64,000 nucleotides of DNA from Poindextera sp035604135 (GCA_035604135.1 DATNJB010000006.1:119436-183435); one strand, 5' to 3'; shown: positions 46,706-55,098, counted from the stretch's first letter. Numbers and translations are program-made. Notes: a model not told the origin generated them from the sequence alone.

Positions 46706-48598
46706 GTGTTCGCCAGCCTCCTGATCGCCAACCGTGGCGAGATCGCGCGGCGGATCGAACGCACGGCGCGGCGGATGGGGATCGCGACGGTCGCGGTGTA
46801 CTCGGACGCCGATGCCGGGGCGGCCCACGTACGGGAGGCCGACCGGGCGGTGCGGATCGGGCCGCCGCCGGCGAGCGAGAGCTACCTCGTGGGCGAGCGG
46901 ATCATCGCGGCGGCGAAGGAGACAGCGGCCGAGGCCATCCACCCCGGCTACGGCTTCCTTTCCGAGAACGCCGACTTCGCCGAAGCCGTGATCGCCGCGG
47001 ACCTGATCTGGATTGGGCCGCCGCCCGCCGCCATGCGCGCGATGGGGCTGAAGGATGCCGCCAAGCGGCTGATGGCCGAGGCGGGCGTGCCGGTGACGCC
47101 GGGCTACCTCGGCGAGGACCAGGAACCGGCCGTGCTCGCGCGCGAGGCCGAGCGGATCGGCTGGCCGGTGATGATCAAGGCCGTCGCCGGCGGCGGCGGC
47201 CGCGGCATGCGGCGCGTCGACGGCAAGGACGCCTTCGCCGAGGCGCTGGCGTCGGCGCGGCGGGAAGCGGCGGCGGCGTTCGGCGACGATCGGGTGCTGT
47301 TGGAGAAGGCGATCGAGCGCCCGCGGCACATCGAAGTGCAGGTGTTCGGCGACCAGGCCGGCAACGTCGTCCACCTGTTCGAGCGCGACTGCTCGCTGCA
47401 GCGGCGGCGCCAGAAGGTGATCGAGGAGGCGCCGGCGCCCGGCATGAACGCGGTCGTCCGCGCTGCGGTCTGCGACGCCGCCGTGCGCGCGGCGAAGGCG
47501 GTCGCCTACGAAGGCGCCGGCACGGTCGAGTTCATCGCCGACGCGTCGGAGGGCCTTCTCGCCGACCGCGTTTGGTTCATGGAGATGAACACCCGCCTGC
47601 AGGTCGAGCATCCGGTCACCGAAGCCATCACCGGCCTCGACCTGGTCGAATGGCAACTGCGCGTGGCGGCGGGCGAAACGTTGCCGGCCAGCTGGGACTG
47701 GCTGGACATCAACGGCCACGCTGTCGAGGCGCGGCTCTATGCAGAGGACCCGGCGAGCGGGTTCCTACCCTCGAGCGGCCAGCTCAAATTCTTCTTTCCG
47801 CCGGAAGGCGTCCGGGTCGACGGCGCTGTCGAGGCGGGAGACCAGGTGACGCCCTACTACGACGCCATGATCGCCAAGCTGGTCACGCATGCGCCGACGC
47901 GCGAAGCGGCGATCGAGCAGCTGACCAAGGCTTGCGCGTCGGTCCAGGTCTGGCCGATCAAGACCAATGCGGGCTTCCTGGCGAAGGTCCTCAACGAGCC
48001 GGCGTTTCGACTCGGCGACGTCGACACGGGCTTCGTCGAGGGCAGGCCGGAGCTGGCGGCAAAGCCGACGCCCGACGCCCAGTTGCGGCAGACCGCCGCG
48101 ATCACCCGCCTGCAGGTCAGCGCGCCGTTTGAGAATCGTTCCCCGTGGATGCGCCTGACGGGATTCCGGACGAACGCGGAAGCCGCGACCAAGGTGACCC
48201 TGGTGTGCGATGGGGAGACCTATACGGTCGATCCCCGCGCGCCGACGCCGCCGCCCGGGCGGCGCTACCACGGTCGGGCGATTGGGCTGGGCGATCACGT
48301 CGTCGTCTTCGACGAAGGCTGGGCCTACGACTTTACCGATCCACGCACGGGCGGAGCGAGCGAGGTCACGGGCGGCGACGGCGCGGTCCTGGCGCCGATG
48401 CCAGGCAAGATCGTCGCTGTGAGTGTCGGACAGGGAGATGCGGTCACCAAGGGCGCTCCGCTGGTGACGCTGGAGGCGATGAAGATGGAGCATATGCTGA
48501 CCGCGCCGTTTGACGGGACGGTGGCCGAGGTCACGGCCGAGGTCGGCCAGCAGGTGAGCGAGGGCGTGCTGCTCGCGCGCGTGGAGGCGGCGTCATAG
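46706..48598 (+). CDS. mccA: Methylcrotonoyl-CoA carboxylase, biotin carboxylase/carrier (alpha) subunit
   Basis: 630 residues. ATP-dependent carboxylation of biotin, passed to MccB. Biotin carboxylase domain (about 1-445): LIANRGEIARRI, HPGYGFLSENADFAEA, KAVAGGGGRGMR, EEAPAPGM and MEMNTRLQVEHPVTEAITGLDLVEWQ. A middle domain links to the C-terminal biotinyl domain with MPGKIVAV and biotin-accepting Lys593 in EAMKMEH. GTG start at 46706, ten bases after liuC. The gene ends in TAG, and the following DUF1489 reading frame begins inside this stop. Confidence 0.95.
   Translation: MFASLLIANRGEIARRIERTARRMGIATVAVYSDADAGAAHVREADRAVRIGPPPASESYLVGERIIAAAKETAAEAIHPGYGFLSENADFAEAVIAADLIWIGPPPAAMRAMGLKDAAKRLMAEAGVPVTPGYLGEDQEPAVLAREAERIGWPVMIKAVAGGGGRGMRRVDGKDAFAEALASARREAAAAFGDDRVLLEKAIERPRHIEVQVFGDQAGNVVHLFERDCSLQRRRQKVIEEAPAPGMNAVVRAAVCDAAVRAAKAVAYEGAGTVEFIADASEGLLADRVWFMEMNTRLQVEHPVTEAITGLDLVEWQLRVAAGETLPASWDWLDINGHAVEARLYAEDPASGFLPSSGQLKFFFPPEGVRVDGAVEAGDQVTPYYDAMIAKLVTHAPTREAAIEQLTKACASVQVWPIKTNAGFLAKVLNEPAFRLGDVDTGFVEGRPELAAKPTPDAQLRQTAAITRLQVSAPFENRSPWMRLTGFRTNAEAATKVTLVCDGETYTVDPRAPTPPPGRRYHGRAIGLGDHVVVFDEGWAYDFTDPRTGGASEVTGGDGAVLAPMPGKIVAVSVGQGDAVTKGAPLVTLEAMKMEHMLTAPFDGTVAEVTAEVGQQVSEGVLLARVEAAS
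48583..48587 (+). promoter_or_regulatory. Shine-Dalgarno GGAGG placed for an ATA start
   Basis: A perfect GGAGG within the end of mccA. It is seven bases from the ATA at 48595, the ideal spacing, and over 100 bases from the first in-frame standard start (GTG 48697). This is the main argument for initiation at ATA. Confidence 0.55.
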
Positions 48599-49008
48599 CG
48601 GGCCTCAACCTCATCAAGCTCTGCGTCGGCGCCGACACGCCGGCCGATCTTACCGCGTGGCGGGCCGAACGCGCGGCGGCGGGCCACAAGCCGATCGTGC
48701 ACACGCGCCAGACGCCGAAGCGGGCGGCCGAGATCCTGGACGGCGGTTCGCTCTACTGGGTGTTCAAGGGCCAGATCCTCATTCGCCAGCGAATCCTGGC
48801 CATCGAGACGATCCCCACCGGAAGCCGAACGCGATGCGAGATCCTGCTCGCCGACGAGATGATCGCCACCGTCCCGCAGCCGAGGCGCGCCTTCCAGGGC
48901 TGGCGCTACTTCGACATCAAGGACGCCCCGCCTGACCTGACCAGCGGCGACGCCGTCAGCCTGCCCCAGGATCTGGCCCGCCAATTGCGCGAGATTGGGG
49001 CGTGGTGA
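48595..49008 (+). CDS. DUF1489 family protein, apparent ATA start codon
   Basis: 137 residues if begun at ATA 48595. The frame reads AGLNLIKLCVGADTPADLTAW, matching the usual DUF1489 N-terminus (NLIKLxVGxDSxxxLxxW), then HTRQTPKRAAEILDGGSLYWVFKGQI, RRAFQGWRYFDIKDAPPDL. Between the preceding in-frame stop (48511-48513) and GTG 48697 there is no ATG, GTG or TTG, so a conventional call would lose the first 34 family residues. GGAGG lies seven bases before ATA, and ATA overlaps the mccA stop (ATAG). A sequencing error is the alternative. Function of DUF1489 unknown. Confidence 0.7.
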   Translation: MAGLNLIKLCVGADTPADLTAWRAERAAAGHKPIVHTRQTPKRAAEILDGGSLYWVFKGQILIRQRILAIETIPTGSRTRCEILLADEMIATVPQPRRAFQGWRYFDIKDAPPDLTSGDAVSLPQDLARQLREIGAW

Positions 49009-49030
49009 GGGCTTGCCCGTTGGTGATAGC

Positions 49031-49062
49031 TTCGATATCTATCTAATTAGATAGCTGTCGAA
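49031..49062. promoter_or_regulatory. 32-bp near-perfect palindromic operator upstream of the ArsR/DUF2087 gene
   Basis: Two 16-base arms centred at 49046/49047 match at 14 of 16 positions. The core TATCTAATTAGATA is a perfect 14-base palindrome, and the outer ends are TTCG/CGAA. It is strikingly AT-rich for this genome and ends 11 bases before the GTG start, where an autorepressor would block transcription. AAGGA (49061-49065) overlaps its end and serves as ribosome site. Confidence 0.75.
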
Positions 49063-49073
49063 GGACCATAGCT

Positions 49074-49685
49074 GTGAGCGCCGCTGACGATGAGCGCGAC
49101 GATCTTCTGCTGCTGTTCAAGGCCCTGACCGACAGGAGCCGCCTGACGCTGCTCGGCCTGCTAGCCCAACGCGAGCACAGCGTGCAGGAGCTCGCCGCTT
49201 TGGTGGGGCTGAAGGAGCCGACTGTCTCCCATCATCTGAGCATGCTCAAACGACGGGGTCTGGTCCGCCAGCGGCAGGACGCCGCGACCCACTGGTATGT
49301 GCTGGAGCCGGACGCGATCACGGCGCTGGCCAAGCGGCTGTCGAGCCGCGCGCAGATCGCCAGCCTCGCCGGCGATGCGCCGCTCGGCGACTGGCAGGCG
49401 AAGGTGGTCGAGACCTTCGTCGCCGCCGACGGCACGCTCAAGAGCATCCCGGCCAGCCGCAAGAAGCGCTGGGCGATCCTGGCCTGGCTCGTGCGCCAGT
49501 TCGAGGAGGACCGCCGCTATGCCGAGAAGGAACTGAACGCCAAGCTCCTGGAACGCCACTGGGACTCCGCCACGCTGCGGCGCGAGTTCATTGGCTACCG
49601 GATGATGGCGCGTGAGCGGGGGTCTTACTGGCGGCTGCCGGAGGCCGGCTGGATCGCCGAGACGGGCGAGGGCTACCGTCCTTAG
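49074..49685 (+). CDS. ArsR-family transcriptional regulator with C-terminal DUF2087 domain
   Basis: 203 residues. The N-terminal winged helix-turn-helix (about 8-95) has LFKALTDRSRLTLLGLLAQREHSVQELAALV and KEPTVSHHLSMLKRRGLV. No metal-binding cysteines of the ArsR/SmtB type are seen. The C-terminal domain (about 115-195) with LKSIPASRKKRWAILAWLV, YAEKELNAKLLERHWDSATLRREFIGYRMM is DUF2087. GTG start at 49074 with AAGGA eight bases upstream. The palindrome just upstream suggests autoregulation. Its last 98 bases overlap the convergent patatin gene. Confidence 0.85.
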   Translation: MSAADDERDDLLLLFKALTDRSRLTLLGLLAQREHSVQELAALVGLKEPTVSHHLSMLKRRGLVRQRQDAATHWYVLEPDAITALAKRLSSRAQIASLAGDAPLGDWQAKVVETFVAADGTLKSIPASRKKRWAILAWLVRQFEEDRRYAEKELNAKLLERHWDSATLRREFIGYRMMARERGSYWRLPEAGWIAETGEGYRP

Positions 49686-50835
49686 TGCGCGGAGCGAAGC
49701 CGTCGAAGTGCGCCGGCTTGATCAAGCCGACCGCCGCCTTCCGTCCGACCCGGAACAGCTCCGGCACCATGGTGTGGTCGTCCATCTTGGCAAGCTGGGC
49801 GATGTGCTCCGGCGGCATGTCTTCGCCGAGGTTGTCCTTCAGCCACTCGTGCGACAGCGGCGCGTCGTAGCGGACGAACGTCCAGAGGGGCTTCATGCCG
49901 GCCGGTGTGGAGTCCTCAAGACCGAGGACCTCGCCGTTGATCCGCCAGCGCTGCGGCGAGTCGCCCAGCCACTGCATGATCGAGATGCCGAGTTGGCCGG
50001 TGTCGTAGGCTAGCGCGGTGAGAGCGTGGATCGCCTTCCAGGCCGGCAACAGCACCGGCTGGTCGACCCACTCCGGCTTCTCCGGCCGCGCCTGGCCCGT
50101 GCCGACGGAGACGACGAGCAGCTTGTCCGCTCCCGCCGTCCATTTGAGCCCGTACGCCGGCACGAGCACGGTCATGGCGAGCTGCAGCACCGGGTTGTTG
50201 AACGGCGTCATCGCGCCGTCGAAGAAGACGCCGCGCTTGTCTTTGAACACCGGCATCGTGATCATGTCGAAATAGAACGGCGCAGCGGCGCTGGCCTGCA
50301 CGATCATCGACAGTTCGTAGTCCTTGTTTGGAACCACGTCGGGGTCGTCCGCGACGCCGTTCCAGAACTTCGAGTGTGGGCAGTTGGTGAGTATCCAAGC
50401 CGACCCGGTGTCGACCCGTTTGGCCACCGCCGCGAACCCTGTTCGCCACTCAGCCGTCTCCAGGGTCTTGTGGCCGAGCTCGCTGATGATGACGTCGCCC
50501 AGCAGCTTCGGGTTGAACTTGGACTGCAGGATCGGGATGCGCGGAATGGCGGGCGGCGCGAAGACGATCGGGCCGAGCCGGTGATAGAGCGCGCGCAGAT
50601 AGGCGGCGTCCTGGCCGAGCGCCAGGCCGGCCGCGATGATCGCGCCAGTCGATGTCCCGCCGATCAGGTCGAAGTAGTCGGATAGCACGAGGCGCGGATC
50701 GCCGAACTTGTCCCTCAGCGTCTGCTCGAGCTGAGCGATGATACCGACCGCGAGCGCGCCCCGCATGCCGCCGCCGTCGATGGCGAGCACCCGGCGCGTA
50801 TCGGAGTCGGTCTCGAAAACGGAAGGCGTCGGCAT
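49588..50835 (-). CDS. Patatin-like phospholipase family protein
   Basis: 415 residues. Cytosolic patatin hydrolase resembling CapV/CBASS-type and plant patatins in motif spacing: oxyanion loop VLAIDGGGMRGALAVG, nucleophile GGTSTGAIIAAGLALG, and catalytic Asp in FFDGAMTPFNNP. Probable lipid acyl hydrolase; no CD-NTase or other defence partner is nearby. The last ~25 residues are low-complexity Arg/Ser/Pro/Ala and lie antisense to the regulator gene, so they may be a run-on past the natural end. The ATG at 50835 gives the usual short lead before RRVLAIDGGG. Probably co-transcribed with the two genes upstream. Confidence 0.83.
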   Translation of the reverse strand: MPTPSVFETDSDTRRVLAIDGGGMRGALAVGIIAQLEQTLRDKFGDPRLVLSDYFDLIGGTSTGAIIAAGLALGQDAAYLRALYHRLGPIVFAPPAIPRIPILQSKFNPKLLGDVIISELGHKTLETAEWRTGFAAVAKRVDTGSAWILTNCPHSKFWNGVADDPDVVPNKDYELSMIVQASAAAPFYFDMITMPVFKDKRGVFFDGAMTPFNNPVLQLAMTVLVPAYGLKWTAGADKLLVVSVGTGQARPEKPEWVDQPVLLPAWKAIHALTALAYDTGQLGISIMQWLGDSPQRWRINGEVLGLEDSTPAGMKPLWTFVRYDAPLSHEWLKDNLGEDMPPEHIAQLAKMDDHTMVPELFRVGRKAAVGLIKPAHFDGFAPRTKDGSPRPSRRSSRPPAAASKTPAHAPSSGSQ

Positions 50836-50885
50836 TGGCGGGCACACTAGCGCTGGCCCAGCGTTGCGCCTAGCGGGGGGCCGGC

Positions 50886-51404
50886 CTAGGCCTGCAGCGC
50901 CTCCCGCGGCGCAAGCGCGCGGCGCTCGACGCGGATACGGTGAAACAAGAGCGCCGCGTTGGCCAGTGACCAGATGATCGCCACCGGCCAGTCGCCGAAA
51001 GCCAGCGGCAGGACGGCGATCTCGGCCGTGACGACGAGGTAGTTGGGATGGCGCACGAAGCGGAACGGCCCGCTCCGCACCAACGGCGCGTCGATGGTTA
51101 TGATGCGGGTGGTCCAATAGCGCCCTAGGGTCGCGATGACCCAGATGCGCAGCGCTTGAAGGACCAGGACGACGCCGATCAGGAGCCAGTTCGGCTGGGT
51201 TGCAAGCGGGGTGGTCATGGCCATCGCTACGAGCCACGTGCCGTGCAACGCGATGAAAAGGGGGTAGTGGCGGCGTCCGACCTCGCGGCCGCCTTCGGCC
51301 AGCAGCCGCCGCGTGTTCTGCTCGGCAAGCATGAGCTCGCTCAGCCGTTGCCCTGCGACCAGGGCCAGGATCCAGAGCACCGGACTGCGCAAGAAAACGT
51401 CCAT
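50886..51404 (-). CDS. Isoprenylcysteine carboxyl methyltransferase-like membrane protein
   Basis: 172 residues, four to five helices. RIWVIATLGRYWTTRIITIDAPLVRSGPFRFVRHPNYLVV is the SAM-binding core of the ICMT/PEMT membrane methyltransferase family, bacterial YpbQ-type branch. Bacterial members methylate small lipidic molecules rather than prenylated proteins. Starts three bases after the truncated AlkB gene and ends 50 bases before the patatin start; the three probably form one operon. Substrate unknown. Confidence 0.8.
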   Translation of the reverse strand: MDVFLRSPVLWILALVAGQRLSELMLAEQNTRRLLAEGGREVGRRHYPLFIALHGTWLVAMAMTTPLATQPNWLLIGVVLVLQALRIWVIATLGRYWTTRIITIDAPLVRSGPFRFVRHPNYLVVTAEIAVLPLAFGDWPVAIIWSLANAALLFHRIRVERRALAPREALQA

Positions 51405-51407
51405 GCC

Positions 51408-51926
51408 CTAGGCGGCCCTGGGCGCAGGATCGGGCCCGGCCATCCAGCGCTCGACGCGCGCATCCTCGAACGTCGCGCCGCGCACGTGGTGACCGTGAAG
51501 GTGGGCGATGCGGAAGTGCATGTAGCCGAGGCAAGCGAAGAGGCTCAGGCCGAGGCCGCGCTCAGCGCTTGAACGGCTGTGCACCATCTCGTGTGCGGCG
51601 ACGATGCCGAAGATGCCGGCCGTCATGCCGACCGAGACGGTCAGGCCGACGGCGGCGAGCAGGCCGACGCCGCGGCCAGAGATAGCGGAGACGGCCCAGG
51701 CGATGACGCCGATCTGGGCGGTGATGTAGAGCCAGGGCAGGGCGCGGTAGCGCAGCCCGCGGCCTTCCGACGACTCGTCCAGTTCCTCGCCGAGAGCCCA
51801 GCCGAAGCTCGTCAGCACGAGGGGCGTCAACGCCGGCGTTAGCCAGGCCCACGCGCCGCCGAGCAGGAACCCGAGCGGCGCTGAGGCGAGAAAGAGAAAT
51901 GGAACGCCGAACCGGAGCGCCTGCAT
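51408..51926 (-). pseudogene. Truncated AlkB-type membrane oxygenase (alkane 1-monooxygenase/desaturase fold)
   Basis: 172 residues against roughly 330-400 for AlkB. The opening helices (LRFGVPFLFLASAPLGFL, YRALPWLYITAQIGVIAW), GIFGIVAAHEMVHSRSSAERGLG (first His box) and FRIAHLHGHHVRGATFED (second His box) follow AlkB closely. The protein then stops after RVERWMAGPDPAPRAA. The third region (NYIEHYG-type, and RHSDHH), needed to complete the di-iron site, is absent, and the following DNA encodes the methyltransferase. It should therefore not be an active oxygenase by itself. A retained short protein with another role cannot be excluded. Confidence 0.7.
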
Positions 51927-52082
51927 CGTCCCGCCGGGTCGCCCTTAGAAGACCAAACCGCCGATATCTGTGGCGCCCCCGAGCCTGCGCTGTCTACCGG
52001 CTCCGTTGTGGCCCGGCCACGAATGGGTTCTTCTCGCGTCGTCGCCTTGGTAGCCTGTGCCTCAGGCGGCAGGAGGGTTCGA

Positions 52083-52577
52083 TTGCGCCTATTGCCCGAA
52101 CGATGGACGATCGATTTCTGGCCGATGCGCACCATCGTGTCGGTCTATCTGATCGTGACCGGGGGCTTGATCGGCGGCGCCATCGTGGTCCTGGGCTTCA
52201 TGATTCAGGCGGCCGCCGTCCTGGCCAGCGCCGCGGCGCTGCGCGTCTTCGGCGCGCTCTTCCTCGTGCAGCCCGGCGGCGCGCAGGCGGGACCGGCGCA
52301 CATCTCGGTCGGGCCTTATCTCGCCGCCGGCGGCGCCGTGGTCGCCTTCTTCCTGGTCGCGACGGCCCTGATGTGGACGCGGATGCGCGGAAACTGGGTC
52401 GCGGCCGCGGCGGCGGCCTTCATCGGCGGGGGCGCATGGTGGCTGCTGGCCTACGCCATTCTCGCCCAGCCGCACCGGGCCTCGCCGGCGTCCGCGATCA
52501 TCTTCATTGTCATGACCGCGGTCGTGACCCTCGGCGTCCTTTTCGCCACGCTGCAGCGCGCGCCCGCCGAGGCCTGA
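52083..52577 (+). CDS. Small integral membrane protein of unknown function
   Basis: 164 residues when started at TTG 52083. The start is chosen because AGGAGG at 52071-52076 sits six bases before it; an ATG at 52125 (MRTIVSVYLIV) lacks such a site. About four hydrophobic helices: VSVYLIVTGGLIGGAIVVLGF, VGPYLAAGGAVVAFFLVATAL, WVAAAAAAFIGGGAWWLLAY, AIIFIVMTAVVTLGVLFATL. No family recognised. Lies between the divergent AlkB fragment and convergent panC, 13 bases from the latter. Confidence 0.7.
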   Translation: MRLLPERWTIDFWPMRTIVSVYLIVTGGLIGGAIVVLGFMIQAAAVLASAAALRVFGALFLVQPGGAQAGPAHISVGPYLAAGGAVVAFFLVATALMWTRMRGNWVAAAAAAFIGGGAWWLLAYAILAQPHRASPASAIIFIVMTAVVTLGVLFATLQRAPAEA

Positions 52578-52590
52578 CCGACGCGCGGCC

Positions 52591-53448
52591 TCAGATCGGC
52601 CAGTTGTCGATGAGACGGGTCTTGCCGACCCGCACCGCGGCCAATAGCCGCGCCGGCCGGTCGACCGGCCCTGGGCCGACACGCGCCAGATCGTCCGCGG
52701 CGCGCGCTTCCAGGTAGTCGATGCAGGAAACCCCGGCCTTGCCCAGGCAGGCCATCGCGCGGGCCTCGACCATGTCCACGGGCTCGCCGCGTCCGAGCGC
52801 GTCCGCCGCCGATCGCAGCACCGCGTTCAGCCGGCCGGCGATCGCACGCTCGCTCTCCGAGAGGTACGCGTTGCGCGACGACAGCGCCAAACCATCGTCG
52901 GCGCGGATTGTCGGGGCGCCAATGACCTCCACCGCGAGATCGAGGTCGCGCACCAGGCGGCGGACCACAAGGAGCTGCTGGTAGTCCTTCTCGCCGAACA
53001 CCGCCGCGTCCGGCGCCACGCGGACGAGGAGCTTGGCGACGATGGTCGCCACGCCGGCGAAATGCTGCGGCCGCGAAGCGCCTTCGAGCGGCGCGCTCAC
53101 GCCTTCGACGGTCACGCAGGTCGCGAATCCTTCCGGATAGATGTCCTCCGTGGACGGCGCATAGAGCAGGTCGCAACCGGTCTCGGCTAGCAGCCGCGCG
53201 TCGCGCGCCTCATCGCGCGGATAGGCCCTGAAGTCCTCGCTCGGCGCAAACTGGGCCGGATTGACGAACAAGCTCGCGACAACGCGGTCGGTCCTCTGTC
53301 GTGCGAGGCGAATGAGCGAGAGATGGCCATCGTGCAGCGCGCCCATCGTCGGGACCAGCCCGACCGTGCGGCCCTCGGCGCGCCAGACGGCCAGCGCGCG
53401 GCGCAGATCCTCAAGCGTGCGGACGATGGGCAGCGGGGCGGTTGACAT
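52591..53448 (-). CDS. panC: Pantothenate synthetase (PanC)
   Basis: 285 residues. ATP-dependent ligation of pantoate and beta-alanine. Class I synthetase-like motifs: VGLVPTMGALHDGHLSLIRLA (HIGH-like), SLFVNPAQFAPSEDF, RPQHFAGVATIVAKL, FGEKDYQQL and GLALSSRNAYLSESER (the KMSKS-like SSRN). Monocistronic, with a short 95-base space to the carboxypeptidase gene. Confidence 0.97.
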   Translation of the reverse strand: MSTAPLPIVRTLEDLRRALAVWRAEGRTVGLVPTMGALHDGHLSLIRLARQRTDRVVASLFVNPAQFAPSEDFRAYPRDEARDARLLAETGCDLLYAPSTEDIYPEGFATCVTVEGVSAPLEGASRPQHFAGVATIVAKLLVRVAPDAAVFGEKDYQQLLVVRRLVRDLDLAVEVIGAPTIRADDGLALSSRNAYLSESERAIAGRLNAVLRSAADALGRGEPVDMVEARAMACLGKAGVSCIDYLEARAADDLARVGPGPVDRPARLLAAVRVGKTRLIDNWPI

Positions 53449-53543
53449 GGCGGCGGCTCAATACGCGCGCGCGCCACAAAAGACGACTACGAACATCGCT
53501 ACGCGAGCGGGATGGAGAACGCCGCCTAACCGATCTCCGCCTA

Positions 53544-54914
53544 TCAGCCTTCCGGCGCGACGATTTCGCAGGTTTCGTGGTGCGCGCGCATCACCGAGCA
53601 TGCGCGACGCGCTTCTGTCGCGCTCAGCCCCGAGAAGCGGGCGCGGAAGTAGCCGTGGCCCGCTGCCTGGACATCACGGTCCGCATCGCCGAGCTTGGAA
53701 TAGCGGTGCTCGAGCGAGGCAAGCTCTTCACGCGCCTGGCCGCGCTGGCGGTAGGCGCCCACCTGCACGCCCCAGCTGTCGTCGTCATGCGCGCGGGGGC
53801 GTTCGCCGCGCGTCTCCTCGGCGCGGGCTTCGCGCCGCCCCTCTTCGCGGGCAGGAGGACGACCGCGATCGGCCACCGCGGTGTAGGCGTGCTCAGGCGC
53901 TTCGGGCGCGATCATGTGTTGAACGGGCTGCGGATCGGCGAGCACGATCCTGACTCCGGCCTGATCGCCCGAGCCTTCCTCGGTCGGCGGCCGCACCACG
54001 TCACCGATAGGCGCCGGCTCGTGCAGGTTCTGCGCGACGGTCGTCGTCTGACCCACCGCCCGGCGATTGAGCACCTCGAATCCGGCGTCGAACAGGTCGG
54101 CGACGTGGGCGTCGCGGGCAGCGGTCGAGCTGCCGCCGAGCACCACCACAACAAGGCGGCGGTTGTCCCGCACGGCCGAGGCGGCGAGGTTGAACCCGGA
54201 CGCCCCGATGTAGCCTGTCTTGAACCCATCGACGCCCGGGGTGCGCCCCAGGAGATGATTGTGATTCTCCATGTAGTGGCCGGCGTAGGTGAAGCTGCGC
54301 TCAGAGAAGAGGTGATAATACTGCGGATAGTCGCGCAGGATCGCCCGGCACAGGATGGCGATGTCGCGGGCGCTCGAGATCTGGCGCGGATCGGGCAGGC
54401 CGGACGCGTTGTCGTAGTGCGTGTCCGACATGCCGAGCTCGTGCGCCTTCAGCGTCATCATGGCCGCGAAGCGCGACTCGCTGCCGCCGATCTTCTCGGC
54501 CATGGCGACGGCCATGTCGTTGGCCGAATGCACGGCTATCGCCTGTATGGCGTCCTCGACCGTGATCGTCTCGCCGGGCCGCAAGCCCAGCTTGCTCGGC
54601 GCCATCGACGCCGCATGCGGCGAAACGACGATGACGTCGTCGCCGTGCAGCCGACCCGAGGAGAGCGCCTCGAACGTCAGGTACAGAGTCATCAGCTTGC
54701 TGATCGAAGCGGGGTAGCGCGGGCTGTCGGCGTTGCGCTCGTACAGAACCTCGCCGGTCGACGCGTCGACGACGATCGCGGCGTACTTTGGCGCTTCGGT
54801 GAACGAGAAGAAGGACTGCGCGCGCGTCGCGCCTGGCGCGACCACGCCGGCGGCCATGACGGCTGCCAATAGGAAGGACAGGGCCACGAGGGCGCGGCGG
54901 GCGAGTGAGTACAT
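53544..54914 (-). CDS. D-alanyl-D-alanine carboxypeptidase (PBP5/6-type) with SPOR domain
   Basis: 456 residues. Signal peptide of about 32 residues (LVALSFLLAAVMAAGVV), then an S11 transpeptidase-fold domain with Ser70 and Lys73 (SISK), Ser130-Ala-Asn132 and Lys232-Thr-Gly234. After a charged linker (about 335-375, rich in Arg/Glu) comes a SPOR domain (about 378-456, WGVQVGAYRQRGQAREELA), which binds denuded septal peptidoglycan. It should trim stem peptides and localise to division sites. The ATG at 54914 gives the best signal peptide; an in-frame ATG 114 bases upstream exists. Confidence 0.9.
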   Translation of the reverse strand: MYSLARRALVALSFLLAAVMAAGVVAPGATRAQSFFSFTEAPKYAAIVVDASTGEVLYERNADSPRYPASISKLMTLYLTFEALSSGRLHGDDVIVVSPHAASMAPSKLGLRPGETITVEDAIQAIAVHSANDMAVAMAEKIGGSESRFAAMMTLKAHELGMSDTHYDNASGLPDPRQISSARDIAILCRAILRDYPQYYHLFSERSFTYAGHYMENHNHLLGRTPGVDGFKTGYIGASGFNLAASAVRDNRRLVVVVLGGSSTAARDAHVADLFDAGFEVLNRRAVGQTTTVAQNLHEPAPIGDVVRPPTEEGSGDQAGVRIVLADPQPVQHMIAPEAPEHAYTAVADRGRPPAREEGRREARAEETRGERPRAHDDDSWGVQVGAYRQRGQAREELASLEHRYSKLGDADRDVQAAGHGYFRARFSGLSATEARRACSVMRAHHETCEIVAPEG

Positions 54915-54968
54915 GAGGGCGCTCGTCGGAAACTTACCGGCGGACCCCGCTCCGCCAACGCGTAGACC

Positions 54969-54997
54969 GTAGCATGACGCGGATGTCCTTTCGTCAA
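54969..54997 (-). promoter_or_regulatory. Candidate promoter of the carboxypeptidase gene
   Basis: On the minus strand: TTGACG (54997-54992), 17 bases, TGCTAC (54974-54969; GCTACGGT resembles the Caulobacter -10). The predicted leader is about 45-50 bases before the ATG at 54914. Confidence 0.45.
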
Positions 54998-55098
54998 AGT
55001 AAACAACTGGTGAGCAAACATGCCGCACCGGCGCGCCGATTCGCTAGCGATCTAACCGGAGACGACGGATGCTGCGGCGCACAACGAGCTTAGCACTT

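Noticed and set aside
48697..49008. GTG 48697 as the DUF1489 start
   Set aside because: It would remove 34 residues that match the family and has no ribosome site; the upstream ATA with GGAGG fits better.
49588..50835. Patatin as part of a CBASS-type anti-phage system
   Set aside because: No CD-NTase, sensor or other defence gene is adjacent; the neighbours are a methyltransferase and a truncated oxygenase.
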